Part shown: positions 36,583 through 52,554 of the stretch, piece by piece | Numbering within the stretch: position 1 is the first letter of the stretch | How the letters are laid out: each line of letters begins with the position of its first letter | DNA from: Homalodisca vitripennis | Taxonomy: Eukaryota; Arthropoda; Insecta; Hemiptera; Cicadellidae | Length of the DNA: 64,000 bases | Reading direction: 5' to 3' | Assembly: GCF_021130785.1 (NCBI RefSeq) | Contig: NW_025777489.1 | Span: 62,001 to 126,000 of the forward strand | Made by a program: the position numbers and the translations under genes | The notes under the pieces: model-generated | Database searches by the model: none | What the model was told of the DNA's origin: nothing | The model's input: only the letters and a program-made list of their open reading frames with translations

Positions 36583-37039
36583 TAATATGTGACAGTCTAT
36601 TTAAAAAAGTCCTAATATATTCTTAATAAAACACTTTTCCAATTTGCGATACTAGAACTAAATATAGAGTTTCATTGCATTAGTATTTTAAAGACATTTA
36701 TAAAAATTGATATCAGTCATTTCTTAAAACTCAGCATCATAGCCTGTGCTTGATGGAATTAAGGGAAATTCAGAAGAGCTCATCTTAAAACCATCCTGAT
36801 AGTCTTAAACATTAATCTTGTTGTGTAAAATTTAGTTTTAATTGAAAGCATTATGTTAACATACGTTTTTTTGTAAAAGTAAATTAAAAGTACTTTAGAC
36901 AAGCATTAAACACGAATAAGATAACTAACTATTAATAATTTCTTCACAATTGATATCGGCTAATAAAGGCGACCTTATACACGGTCTAACTCGTTGAAGA
37001 TCATTAAGAAACTAGTATTTTAGACGAATATTTAATATC

Positions 37040-37560
37040 TCTGCCGAGCGGGAATATTATTCTAATATTCTCCTCTGGGGGACAGTGGTAATATTTGTTG
37101 TGTAAACCTAGGTAATTGCTCTCAAGTGACACTGGCATAGGTCCCTTAAGGGTTATCTATGTGTACCATAGATATTGTATATGTAGTGTAACATCACATA
37201 CAAAGAGGTATTGTATTTAAGCAATTTATTACAGGTTTTCCCTAATACAGCTCTTGGCACACGGCCAGGCTTTACAATGTATAACTCTTACAATGAGGTA
37301 TTGTATAACTCACGGGAGACCAGTGGCAGTGTCTTTTGTGTAAACTGAAAATATCAGATATCAAATTCGCTGGCACGCAATGGTTAACAATGTATGTATT
37401 GGCAATGCGTCTCTTGTGTAAACCCAAAGTGTTACTTTTCATTGCACATTGCTAATTCACGAATGGTTAACAATGTGTAAAAATGTTATGTATAGTAATG
37501 CAAACTTTTACAGATCAGGGGCAGTTTATTTAATAAACCCAAGGCATGGGCTTTGACAAA
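37040..37560 (+). repeat. degenerate irregular tandem array
   Basis: The string TTGTGTAAAC(C/T) recurs at about 37096, 37336 and 37413. (G/C)(T/C)T(A/T)ACAATGT(A/G)T recurs at about 37268, 37381 and 37462. TGGCA(C/T)(A/G) recurs between them. Spacings of roughly 80-115 bases are irregular. It looks like an old minisatellite whose units carry two short conserved boxes. Confidence 0.55.
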
Positions 37561-37895
37561 TAGTCCTACTAGTCTCAACATTACCATCCACAAACATAAA
37601 CCATGTGTATTGAATATTGTTTGGTATTAAACAATTAGTCTTAAAACAATAGTATTTATAATTAGTTAGGCATTTACATTCCCAATGTATTACAGAGGTA
37701 GTTTTTGCTATTAAAACTACTAATCACCTGAAACTATTATTGGTTATGGTTGACAATTTGTTCTACACGATATTTTTACACCGCAGTTATAATGGTAACG
37801 GGAGATTCAAGTTGGTGCGCGTCTGATTTCAAGGATGTTGAAATGAAGCTTAATTGAATAATCGCATTGATGCAGTTATATGCAATATGCAATAT

Positions 37896-40620
<2,725 letters not shown>

Positions 40621-40624
40621 CATG

Positions 40625-40810
40625 TACAAGTTTTGAGCCGCTCAACAAAATCACATTTTAGGGAAATGGGCAAAGTTGTAAGAGTGACTAAATAGTTCAT
40701 TTCTATTTCCTATAAAGGAGTCCCGTATTCCATCCCCTCATCTTTGTCCATCAAAAACTAAACAGATTGTATCTGTACTCTGAACTTACACTGTATAATA
40801 TTATGATTGA
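40625..40810 (+). repeat. dispersed repeat A, copy 2
   Basis: Counterpart of 4440-4615, same orientation. See that entry for the shared landmarks. Confidence 0.6.
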
Positions 40811-41301
40811 ATAATTTGTGTGCTATGTTAAATCATAATCAACACAAATGCTGTTGGAATTTAAAAACATGTTACATTAAATTACATCGATTATATTTTA
40901 TACTGTAACAAACAGAGAAAATTATGATTATCAGATTATTTTAATGTCAGCAATAATGAAGAGAATTGATTAGGACAGACTAATTCCAAATGTGGCTGAT
41001 TGGGTTAATTGTTATTTAGCAAATTTATGGTTTGAGTGTACTGTTTTTATGTTATTTTATATGTAACAAATATGTTTATAGTCAAGCTGCTTGGGGAGAA
41101 GATAATATTACATATTAAAAAAGTCCAAGGCAAAATTAAGCCACACGCAGTGTCGCGTAACAGGCGTAACCCGACAGATGTTGTCCTGTACACACGTCTG
41201 TAATTCGAAAATTTTAAACTTTGATTAATCTGTAACAATCTGGGCTGTTTTTATCAAAATGTCTACTAAAAAGTTATTGCAATATCTAACTTCATCATTG
41301 A

Positions 41302-41454
41302 TTCAGAAATATCAATAATTCGATTGTGATGATGGCCGCTTATTACACTTCCGCCTTTAAATAACTATAATCTAATTCGGATATTAGTTTCGATAGGCTA
41401 TTCAGAAATATCAATATTTCGATTGTGATGAAGGCCACTTATTATACTTCAGCC
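41302..41454 (+). repeat. 54-bp direct repeat, 99-bp period
   Basis: TTCAGAAATATCAATA(A/T)TTC with the adjoining GATTGTGATGA(T/A)GGCC(G/A) and CTTATTA(C/T)ACTTC(C/A)GCC occurs at 41302-41355 and 41401-41454 with only five mismatches. The second copy is framed by CGATAGG / CCTATCG inverted repeats. Confidence 0.9.
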
Positions 41455-41624
41455 CTATCGGAAAACCTTCTAATTTGTTTGTCTACACTCCTGAAGGATT
41501 AAAAAAAATATTGTACATTCAATGGCATTACGATAAATTAAGTTGTAAATTAAAAAAATATACCTGTTATAAAATTAGTAATTTAAAGTTACAGTAAAGT
41601 ATCGGAACTGGCCAACAGAATTTA

Positions 41625-41885
41625 ATTTAAAACCAATTCCTACACTATTAACAATAAGTAGTTATTCACACATGTGATTTGTATGCTACTTAATTTGAAC
41701 TTATGTGACCAATCTTGACTGCAGATTAAAAAATGTAAATTACAACAAATTATTTTAAATCCAGTTAGTTTTTAAAACTTGATTATCTAAACTGTTAACA
41801 ATATTTCACACATAGAAACACAACCTTTTGATTTGTATGCTACTTAGGTTATTTGAGGGATGCGACCAATATACTCACTTCAATA
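41625..41885 (+). repeat. imperfect tandem duplication, ~148-bp period
   Basis: The pattern AA(A/T)CCA(A/G)TT, CTATTAACAATA / CTGTTAACAATA, TTCACACAT, GATTTGTATGCTACTTA and GCGACCAAT / GTGACCAAT repeats with small insertions. Confidence 0.7.
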
Positions 41886-42360
41886 AATTTGCAAAATGAG
41901 TTCAATAACTTTAATAAATAACTATAGTTTTTTATGCACTTCAAACAATCTCTATTAATGTATTATAACAATTAGCACTCACACAATAATTACAGAATGT
42001 TACAAAACAACGCACAAATTTGATAGCAGCACAAACTGTCGGGAAAACCTGGAATTAAAATTGAAAAACATTATGGCTGTGTTGTAATATTATAATGTTT
42101 ACGTAGAACAATTGGTGAAACTTCATCTTTGCAATCTGCATTACACTACTGATCAAGCACTTTACAAATTTAAAATATGAACTTTCTAAATTTTAAAATG
42201 TGAACAAATGTTTCTGCCTCTTTGATGAACTTCAGCTGAAAATATTCACAGTTGTTAAGAACAGTTCACTTTGTATTACGTGTCGTGGCGCAGTCTGGCA
42301 GATCCAATGTAAAACACTCCACCATCAACAACAATTTATTATTAAAAAATTAATTAAATA

Positions 42361-42527
42361 AACTATTAAAATTGGAGCGAATTATGAATCTAAACCATTT
42401 TCGGATCCAACTGAAGACACACAAAAAGTTTCATTAAAATCGGTCCACCCGTTTAGGAGGAGTTCAGTACCATACACACGCACACAAGAAATATATATAT
42501 AAAGATATATATATATATATATATATA
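42361..42527 (+). mobile_element. candidate RTE-type or SINE 3' end plus TA tail
   Basis: Contains TTTCATTAAAATCGGTCCAC, CCGTTTAGGAGGAGTTCAG, an ACACACGCACACA stretch, and then a TATATA tail (42490-42527). The 'TTCATxAAAATCxGTxCA...' string followed by a short tandem tail is a familiar terminus of arthropod RTE LINEs and their SINE partners. No RT coding remnant is visible to the left, so the source element is uncertain. Confidence 0.45.
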
Positions 42528-42604
42528 TAAAGATGTATCTGTGTCAATGTGTTAAATGTTTAAATTGTGTTAATGTTTAAAATTTCACATTCTTTTTTAT
42601 TTAT

Positions 42605-42805
42605 TTACTTGGAGAATTTCTCATTGCTATCACGGTTATCCATAAGACCGATGTAAAAGTGTTAAAAGTGTTCACTAAAGCTCAGCTAAATCTCAAGGAG
42701 TGACATGCACCATAATCGAACCCAAAAATTTCAAAATAAAAAAAAATAACTGAAACGAAATTATTCCAGCCCCTAATGATAGGCTTCGCTAACGCTCATC
42801 CAGTA
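42605..42805 (+). repeat. 'CTCAGCC' dispersed repeat, copy 3
   Basis: ATTTCTCATTGCTATCACGG, TTATCCATAAGACCGATG, GCTCAGCTAAAT, CAAGGAGTGACATGCACC, ATAATCGAACC, a shortened middle, TATTCCAGCCCCTAATG, and ATAGGCTTCGCTAACGCTCA. The end string repeats the start string, so the unit has short direct repeats at its ends. Confidence 0.8.
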
Positions 42806-45715
42806 CAATAGTAATGGTCTGTCTGTTCTTAATCCACTGAGATGCTAACGCGATTAAGGTGGGTATAATACCCCATCCAGTATTCATCCATTTCTATGAA
42901 ATTCTACCGTAGAAACGTGTTCAGAGTTAGACTGGACCCTTTGGAATTAAATAGTTTTCAACACTGTCATATTTAACCTAGAACAGAAAAGGACAAATTA
43001 GGAAAGTTGAGCAAATATTAACACAAGTTTAACTTTCTGTTTAAAAAATTAATTTAGTGTGAAATTTCTAGACTACATTTAATATACACAAAACATGGTT
43101 ACACAATATATACTCAGTACATTTTTAAAGTACTAAGGGTAGATCACAAACGTGGATGTATTATACGAGAGTATATTATTATCTCGTACAAGTAAAACCT
43201 AAAGCGGTGGTTAGCTACTCATGAAATTTCTGTATCCAGTATTAAATTATTAAAATAAAAATGTATCAATAATTGAAATAAATTTTGAAAAACATCTTAA
43301 CTATATTTGGATCTCCAAGACAGTTAATTGTTAGTCTAACGTGACTTTAAACGGTTGGTTAATGTAATTTTTAGTTCATAAACACCTTTACCATAAGATA
43401 TTCTGAAGAATTATTACGTTAAAAGTATTCCATTGGCCTAATGACTCGCAGTCTTTTTCATTACATGATCAAAGTGTGATAAGCTTAACTAAACTAGATT
43501 TATCTATTTATTTATTATTTATCTATTTATTTATTAGTCTAAACTGTTATTTAGACTATATGTTTAAAATATAATTTTTTCCAGATATAGACTACTACTT
43601 AATAATGAACAAAACTTAATATTCTACATACAAAAACAAATTATTTTTCAAAAATAAATTATTACTTAAAATACAGCTATAGTTGTTTTAGATGAAACCA
43701 GTTCGACTAATAACATATTAGTTTTGTTTTAAATGTTGCAAATTTTAAATTATAAAATGAGTGTTCAAGACGAAATTTAATGTTGGTTACTCCATTGAAA
43801 ACTGATAACCGAAATTGCAAATATACATTTTATACTTTTTTATTCATAATTGAAAAATTTGTAAATTCCCCTTCTAAAACATTCTTATAAGTATTATTAC
43901 TTTTAGAATTATTTTGATATTTCAAATGGACAACCAGTACCTGAAAATAAAAATATATATTATATATTAATATTTAAATTATTTCTTTATGTATCCGGAT
44001 CTTTGAGTGAGATTCCTGGAATGATACTGTTATATTTGTAATGATTTGAAACACTAAATTAAAACTCTAGATTTCCATTTTAAATAAGAGTTTAAATATT
44101 AACAAAATAGTAACAAATTATTTAATGAATGTTAATTATTACATTGGTTTGTAATTATTACATTTGGGTTTTGTACGAAAATCAGATAAATTTGATATTA
44201 CGTTTCCGAGGGAATTGTTACCAACAGAGGGATCTACGTGAACAGATCTCCTACCTGGACAAGGGACGCCACAACAAAGGCGTTTTAACAAGAGACTGGA
44301 CATAACTGGTCTGGTTCAGTCTGGAGCTTGTTGTCATTGACAAAATACAAATACGGTATTGTCATTTGGCTTGTTGCACCGGACTGTACATAAAGAAAAC
44401 GTGTATAGGGATCGTTATTTTAAGATCATTTCCTTACGGTATATTTTATTTTGATAAACATATCTTCTTGAACAGGGCAACAATGGAAAAGTTATTAGGG
44501 TGCCGGAAATAAATTACACCGGGAGAAGATTGCAAGGGCTGGAGATAGACTCTTTTTGAAGTAAGATTTTCAAACCGAGATCTGGTATAATATTGTATTT
44601 TTTATACTAGAAATGGGGGAAACTATACTATAGAGTGTGTTTTATAGCTACTCATCGGAACTAGACATGCTTTTTTATACGCTAAATCTGAAAAAAGAGC
44701 GAATTAACATTTTGTTTACATTTTATATTCCTTTTAAAAACGAACAATGAAATAATACGAACAATAAACATGTTTACTTTCGTTTCCAAATTGTAATAGG
44801 GGTTTATACTCATACTGAATTACATGTGCTACCATTAACATTACTAAGTACTTAATATTCCACCACGCTAGTATTAATTATTTTCAGCGTAACTAAAATT
44901 AATAGAGATATTCATTTAAATATTATGGAAGGTTGGAAAGGAAATCGTTGCTACTTTTGAAATTATTTCACTCTCTGAATTCAGGACCACAATACTTTGA
45001 TATTTAAGTTGATTTTATTCTAACTCTAAAATTGATCAGGAGACTGTAAATTCTTCCAGTGGAAATAAATTATTTTCAGAAGTATTTATTATAAGCTATA
45101 TGTTTATTAACAACCTTTTACTCCTATCTAAAGTCTCGGGTAGCTACTAGTTAAAAGAAATCTAAATAGCGGTTTAAAATTTCAAATTGTATAGAGTGTA
45201 ATATTTGTATTTCAATATAACTACTCTTCGCTTATTATAAAACTAAAAACAAACTTAATCCCATTTTACTAAAAAACCAACTAATTTAATTTAGTATGTT
45301 TTTAAGATTAAGTAATGACTTCCAAATAAAAAAACTATTCTACGTTGATTGTAACTATAAAACTCCAGAACTAACTAAAGGTCGTAGTGAGAGTAACATA
45401 GTACACCACTGTGTCATAGATTTATATTATACGAGTTGTCCTGGGACGCTGTTTGACTCCCGGGACGACCCAACAAGTTTAAAAGCGTAAAGCTATCTTC
45501 GTTACAATTACGCCATTATCCAAGTTGTTGTTGTCAACTGCAGGCTATAATTTAAAACTCCGTCGAGAAACGACATACTATAACTGACACAAATTATTAC
45601 TGCCTTTGTTATGATTTAAAGTAGTTATTAGCGAATGTGGCAGATTAAAAATTAGCATTTCAAACTGCTCCTACTTTAATAAATGCTGCATTAACTGATT
45701 ATTTTTTTTTAATAT
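42806..45715. other. AT-rich DNA, nothing firmly assigned
   Basis: Includes a simple (ATTT/ATCT) run at 43499-43537 and an unrecognised GC-richer segment at 44210-44400. Confidence 0.4.
44129..44305 (+). other. 58-residue ORF, unrecognised
   Basis: ATG directly follows an in-frame TGA. The second half reads YQQRDLREQISYLDKGRHNK and lies in GC-richer DNA, which makes a degraded coding or element fragment possible. No family was recognised. Confidence 0.15.
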
Positions 45716-45734
45716 GGTAATAATAGGAGTACGC

Positions 45735-46325
45735 AAGTGATTTACAGAGTTTATTTTTCAAAAAGGCAAAACTATTACGACTTTTATAAAAAAGTAAAAT
45801 GTTGCAGTACGCCATACCACTTGCCACATAAAAGAGTTGCTGAAGTTACGTGCAAAATTTCCAGTGCAAAGCTCATTTCATACCCTATGAGGCGTGCGTA
45901 CAAGACAGTAATGCACAATCCAAGAATTCATTGTTTTCTATTTAGCATGCAAATTAAAAAGCCTATATACGGAATATTACTTGATATATTGGACATCATG
46001 ATACATTACTATTTATATTCCTTAAGTAAGTTACTACGTTACATGTTACAAGGCTGTATTCAGTTTGCTTAGAAATGTATTTATTCCGAAAATTTTCTCG
46101 TTTCGTTTCAGGATACCCATAAGAGCAATGTTCAAAAGCAGTGGTGTTCAGCCAAATCCCATCGAATAACATGCATCACCATCAAACTTGATGTTGCCCA
46201 TGAAAAAAACTTCATGTATAATTCGTATTTCGATTAGATCGTTCTCAAGATATTGTGCAGTTAGGCAAAGAAACAGGAATGAATTTTCCAGTCACTCCTG
46301 AGATAGGCTTTAATAATGCTCAGCC
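45735..46325 (+). repeat. 'CTCAGCC' dispersed repeat, copy 4 with left extension
   Basis: The core 46085-46325 carries CTCGTTTCGTTTCAGGATAC, CCCATAAGAGCAATG, GTTCAGCCAAATCCCATCGA, CATGCATCACCATCAAACTT, CTTCATGTATAATTCG, TCAAGATATTGTGCAG, and TGAATTTTCCAGTCACTCCT. The left extension shares GCTGAAGTTACGTGCAAAAT with copy 5 (GCTGAGGTTGCATGCAAAAC). The 111-codon frame 45737-46072 is inside this repeat, lacks protein features and is not conserved in copy 5, so it is not called as a gene. Confidence 0.75.
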
Positions 46326-46489
46326 GATAGATTAAAATGGCAATTTATATCTGTCATGAGATTAAGATATCTTTATTAACTAATCTTACCTAACGTTTTA
46401 ATAAATCTATCTGTTTATTACGAACTACAGTAATATATTTCTCTAGGTTGACGTGTGAGGATCTGTGAATCTACCCCAATACCCCAACG

Positions 46490-46491
<2 letters not shown>

Positions 46492-46546
<55 letters not shown>
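46492..46546. repeat. (TA)n microsatellite
   Basis: About 55 bp of pure TA. Confidence 0.97.
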
Positions 46547-46547
<1 letters not shown>

Positions 46548-46549
46548 CT

Positions 46550-49050
46550 CAAATCTGCTAAAGACCTTTTATCTAAGAAGATATTAGCGTAATATTTTCA
46601 CAATTAGTATAATATTTTCAGTTTGTGTTTTCTACATAGCAAAGTGTCATGTTACAAAATATACACATTATTCTTATAAATACAGACAGGATTATTTAAA
46701 CGGTATACGTGTATCTTGAGGTAATGTTTTAGCTTGTACTAAATACTAAATAGTGGTTTGGGTTTTAGTAAATAAATATGAATAGTAATAGAATAAATTT
46801 AAAGCATTTTTATTAGAAGTTTTACATATTAAATGCATACATCCATTTCGACCGTCCTGGCAAGGCTTGGTTAGCCCTTGCTACGTAATCGCAAATATTC
46901 CGCATGCGATGTGATTGACACAAGTGTTGCTTTTAGTTAATGGGGTATTACAAATTGCTTAAATCAACTTAAAAGGTGGTTCTAATCAACTGTCTGTTAT
47001 TGAATAAGAAAATAATCTTTTTGATTAATTCTATACACAAAAGATAAGGATAGTATAAGGTAAATTTAGTTTAGGAATTATTAGAAGGCATTTTCAAAAG
47101 AGTAGTTGAATTGTTTGAAGAATGGAGGTTATAAAAGTAATTTTTTAGTAAATTATATTTTCTTAGACAATGCTACTTTAACATTACGGGAATTCAAGTA
47201 GGCGCAATTGCCGTTACTGACTGAAAATGTACCTCATTGGATGACTGAAACTACTTAGATTCATCAAAGAGTTAACAAGTGGGCTGGGAATATGGTAACC
47301 AATGTGTTGGATGATTTATAATAAAATTAAAAAAATATGTGAAATATTATTAGTTAATCGGCTGTTGAACGCCGTTAAATTGACTCTGCATACTGTGTTT
47401 TGCCTAAATTTAGTTATTTAAACGGCATGGTCGCCACCTCAATATGCAGTATAATACGATCACTGTTAGATAGAGAGCCTAGGGCGTTAAGGAGCATTAT
47501 ATATCACATGTATCTAGAATCAAACGCTCTAGATTTCTTTTTATAAGTTTCATTTAAAACAAAAAGTTTAAATAAATAAAACTGCCAAATGCACCAACAT
47601 AAAGCAGTGCACCACTAAAGCAGTTTGTCTAATATCTTCTGATATGATACAAAATGGCAATACTTCTTGATGAAATGGATTGCTAATAACTGCCTGAGCT
47701 AAACGTATACTTTAGTAATCAGATTTTTAAAGTAAGCGGTAACAGTCTCAAAAGCAATTTGAAGCCAGTGGAGCAAATACTTATAGTCGAATAAATTTAA
47801 AATTAAGAAAATGCATATCTAGAATATAATAGCTAACGATTGGTTCCAATTATATGTTATAAAATAATATTATTACACGCCTAAAATTGCCATATCACTT
47901 TTTAGAAATTGTTTATATAATAATAAAACAGTCCTACAATTTTAATCATAACCTTGGACTTCGTGTTTAACAAAGTAGGTCTTGAAATAAAACCATCAAA
48001 TTCAGACACTTACTTCACAATAAATACTAAGTTGTGATAAATCCGATGCGTTAGATTATATCAATATTCATAATAAACGAAGTTATTTTTATAACTATAT
48101 CTATGCAATAGTTATGTTATGTTATATCTGAATACACACAACTAGATATAATCACTTATTGTAGGTATACTGCAACTTTATGAACTACGCTTCGGTAAGT
48201 TCGGACAGTTGCAGAAATGTCGGGAAATATAAAGAATACCTTGTAGGGGGATATCTGCCCAACCTCCTACCACCGTCACCTTCCAGAACTTCTCTATAAT
48301 CCATGAAATCAAAAATAAAAAGTGCAAGAGGTCAGGATGGTAGTATGAAGATGGAAAGATAAAAGAACTTAGTGTTAGAAAAATATATTCAGATTTATTA
48401 CAATACATTTAGTTACTGGGTTTATCATACAACATAATATTATTTACTGTAGGTAAAGCGGTAAAGGCCAAGACGATTACTTACTTAAAGTCACAAACAA
48501 GAGTGAGATTTATGTGCTGAATAAACGAAAGAGATAAAAGTATAGAAAGTTCCCAATAAACCTCGTTTATAGCATCCTTAATCTATCTTCTTAACAATTG
48601 TGTTTACGATCCTTTATCGTAGCGTCACTCAGTCGTCTCATGCCTAATCTAATACTAAGAGACTCAGTATCAAAGTACGCCTTTGATATAACGATAAAAT
48701 TGTGATGCTATATATGCCTATGAGACTTTCATTGTCAATACCTAACATACTCAGAAATCAAACTGTTCATAGATAGCGATGACGCTTATTTTGCATTTAC
48801 CCACTCGAATAATGTCAAATGTTAATAGAGAGATAATACATTTACGTAGTACGCATTTTCAGAGATATTTTGTATCTATATACTCAGTATTCTGTTGTCA
48901 AGTCTTGTACAATCCTAGGGATGGCATGGTATACCATTATTCTCATTCTCTTGTTGTGGTCTACACAGTAAACTAATAACTACGGGATTTTTTTTACTCA
49001 TGCCCATTGAATTTTAGTTTATCTCATTCATATTTATTCATTCTTAAAAC
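46550..49050. other. AT-rich DNA, nothing assigned
   Basis: Short frames at 48178-48408 (minus) and 48779-48976 (plus) are unremarkable. No repeat partner identified. Confidence 0.4.
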
Positions 49051-49059
49051 GAGTTTAAT

Positions 49060-49315
49060 TTGAGTCAAGTGAATAATCTAGAGACACAGGAGACCTCATT
49101 AACAGTGTTCTGTGTCATCTTGTTATCATATAAGGTAGGAGTACACCACACTCCAGTTGTCACAGTCTTGGCTGAGGTTGCATGCAAAACTTCTATATCT
49201 GTTTCCATTCCCCAGATGCCCTGCGGACAGTTAAGTCATACAAAAAAGAATTTGGTACAAAATGACGCAAAATATAGCTCCCTCTTTTAGAAACGAGCTT
49301 TCATAGAAATTTAAA

Positions 49316-49372
<57 letters not shown>

Positions 49373-49630
49373 GTACTCCGCTATTTTCTCATTGCCATCA
49401 TTTTTCCCATAAAACCAATGTAATTGTATTTGTCAACGCTCAGCCAAATCACATAAAGTGAATTGCAGCATAATTAACCTCAGTGTTCTTCTAATAGAAA
49501 AGAAACTTCATACACTACTTTCAAATCTATAGGTTTAATTCGTTTTCGAGATATCGCGCAGAAAGCCCACCGACATTAAGAGAGAGACATACAAACTGAA
49601 ATGAATTTTTCCTACCTTACGAGTAACTGG
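49060..49630 (+). repeat. 'CTCAGCC' dispersed repeat, copy 5 with left extension
   Basis: The left part (49130-49220) contains ACACCACACTCCAGTTGTC and GGCTGAGGTTGCATGCAAAA. A 55-bp (TA)n run at 49317-49371 sits inside. The core 49375-49630 follows: TTTTCTCATTGCCATC, TTTCCCATAAAACCAATG, AACGCTCAGCCAAATCACAT, AGTGAATTGCAGCATAAT, AAACTTCATACA, TTTCAAATCTATAGGTTTAA, and TTCGTTTTCGAGATATCGCG with the adjoining CAGA. The 76-codon frame at 49060-49290 is within the repeat and not a gene. Confidence 0.8.
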
Positions 49631-49639
49631 CGTATCTAA

Positions 49640-52500
49640 ATATCAGCTAACAATAGTAAATAATAATTATAAAAAGGGATAATCAATAACATATAAACTG
49701 GATTAACAAACTGCAGTTGAGCAAGTTATGAAATTGTCTAATAATTTAAAATTAAATCCAAAAGAAATATTGACATCAAAGATGCTGTTGTTAGTTATGA
49801 ATCCAAACGACTCGTAATTATTGCTAATTTTTTTACTAGTTGTCAAACTACAATCATCATCTGAAAAATATTTGCACCAGTAGAGGTATGATAAAGACAG
49901 AATATATAGTAGATATAATAATCATGATGCAAAGCTGCTCTTTTAAAGACGGGTAGAAAATTCTAATCGAATGGAATAAATCTGTTTATTATGGGAGTTT
50001 TTGTTGATGTACTCTTCTACGTAACCATTATTCCAATTAACATGCGTTTAAATTAAATGACATCAAATTACTAATATCACATTGAAAAAATAACCTAACG
50101 CTGAAACATTGTATATCTAAAACTTTATACTTTCATTAAAACAAAAAATAATAATATAAATAGGTATAACTTGAATATATTAAATCATATATGTAATTCT
50201 TTATCGTAAACTACGTATACAATAATGCGTAAAGATTCGTGTTATACCTTGTGACAACACTGGAAACCTCGTTAAGGAAAGATTACTTGCGCGGGTTTAC
50301 GGTCAGGAAATATTTATTATCCCATCCTTTCTGCCTCGCCAACATGTCACGTGATCCATCTTGGCGTGAATAAACACCTCGAAGGTCTTTAACATTCATT
50401 ACCCAAAATAATCGTAGTCTCACTTAAACTAACTAACAGTTTCCATTTTTAAATAGTTACTTCTTTTAGGTACAATTCTTTTCTTTAAAATGGTCCCATG
50501 TATGCAATTTTTACATCACCACCTTAACTAATATTACATAATATTTATTTTGCAAAAATATACTAAGTAATAAAAGAATATATTTTTGCAAATAAATATA
50601 GGCATACATACAGGCTTAACAAGGGAATTTTAAACTATATGATTTGTTATTAAAATTATCCATTAATGTAATTTTATACAACTGTAAAACGTGTGTACAT
50701 ATGAAGTTTTCAATTCATAAAATAAACAGCAATATATACAGTAACTTTGATTATTTTATTTATGCATTCATATATGTGTATAAAACTATTATTGTAGTAT
50801 TAAATAATTTTGTATTTTATTTTGCTAGATGAATATATTGCTTTCACTTTAATTAACTTGCAAGGAGTGACTATGCTATGTTGTGTTTTACGTCGTTATA
50901 CGGTAATAATGGTTTGAGAAAATTATATTTTTCCCATGTGGTATGTTTTAGGATGTATGGCGTTTTCGGAATGATGGGAAGAATGCATAGTCAAATTAAG
51001 AGTTCCAAAATAATTATTGAACCTAGTTCAACTGGACCTAAATATGTTACATCTTGTTTGTAAATTATATAATACTACTAAATTGAAAAAAAAACAATAT
51101 ATTTGAAATTATTTTCAATACCAACATTTTCCAAAGTAAACAGTAATTATTCGATTGGGTTAGGAGGTACGTAAAAGTTTCTTTACTAAAGTGTGCAAGA
51201 AAAATGATCTCGGTGAAGCTGTCAACTTATATAATTAAGTGTAAGCCCAGCTATGTTTGAGAGTGAGACGAGCCAATCGCCTAAGATAAGAAGTAAATTA
51301 AAATTATTAAATGTTGAGCTTCGCGATCTTCCATTTTGGAAGAATATCAAGTACAGTTTTCCAAATTGAACACACAACATATCTACAGTGTACGTTTGAC
51401 TACGCTCGAAGCCAGCGTAGAAGACCAAATCTGTAGCTAGCTATAGAACATTTAAACAATGTAAACACGTAGATAAAAACTATTTACGAGCTAAAAAGTA
51501 GCTTTGAAATAACACAATTAATTTAAGTAAAGTTTTATTGAGTTTCTTGACCTAGATAAAATTCATTACATCTATATCAAGCGTCAATAAAAACGTATAC
51601 CAGTAACTACATTCACTTTTTATGCCTCCATTACAGGTAGTATATTATAATATTATATATCCTTAGTTTAAAAAGAAAGCAGCAAGCGTTCACAGACTAG
51701 TTATGTTATCAACTCGTATAAACATAGTTATTACTTAACTGTAGACATTGTTGGATATTACTGTGATAAAACTTTGTATTTGCTATTTTTAGCAAATATA
51801 TTATTTTCCAATAATAAAAGTGGTTAACTCAATCATTTTTTTTTAATTTAAAGTATAAAAAATTCATACTGGCAAATACCGTTAGTCAGCTACTACTTAC
51901 TCATGTATAAATCGGTGTAGCTTTTTTATGATTTTAATGTCGTATGCTTTTCTTTGGAAATTGCATGTGATTAACAGGTTTTATTACTCTTGAATATTAT
52001 GTCTGAATAATTTTCAGGGATGTTGTAATCAGCAAAAAAACCTTCTGTGAACTATTTGGTATGGTTGGAAAAATATAAGAGTGTGATAGGATATCTTGCG
52101 TATGTAAAATATATCTCTTCTCTTAGTGTCGTAATAGACCATCTTGCTCTTAATGTACCTGAACTATAGGTTCGTAAGGCCATTGTAATTCATATCTGAT
52201 CTCGGTTATCTCTGCAATTTATAGTTGAGGTAATCTCAAGGTTTTTTTCTACTTGTAACATAGTAACCATTTTAGGTAGATTTACAATAATTTAGATATT
52301 TATGTGTGTTAGTGTAATCACACCTGTTTTTATTTCGACCATTATTCATAAGGAAGTGCTTAGTGGCAAGACACCTTTGTAGGGGCTAATCTTACGAAAA
52401 GTGTACAGTCGGAGAATCATACCTATTTCTGAAAGAACATCTTATGGTTAGACAGATTTTTCTTTCATAAATTAAAATCTTTTATTTATATTAATTTAAT
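49640..52500. other. AT-rich DNA with a hairpin and an open GC-richer stretch
   Basis: A near-perfect 19-bp stem-loop lies at 50543-50597 (ATTTATTTTGCAAAAATATA and its inverse, one base missing). At about 50232-50370 the plus strand is open for about 45 codons without an ATG (includes NTGNLVKERLLARVYGQE). It is unrecognised. Frames at 50644-51063 and 51222-51428 are unremarkable. Confidence 0.45.
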
Positions 52501-52514
52501 TTAATATAAACAGG

Positions 52515-52550
52515 TTTCGGAAGCAACGAGGGTTTCGTTGTTATCTGAAA
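52515..52550 (-). repeat. hairpin-GAAA module, variant
   Basis: On the minus strand CAGATAA, then a CAACGA / TCGTTG stem, then CCGAAACC. Same layout as repeat B but unrelated in sequence. Confidence 0.35.
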
Positions 52551-52554
52551 TTTA

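Noticed and set aside
45737..46072. 111-codon plus-strand frame
   Set aside because: Lies inside a dispersed repeat copy, and the sister copy at 49 kb does not keep the frame.
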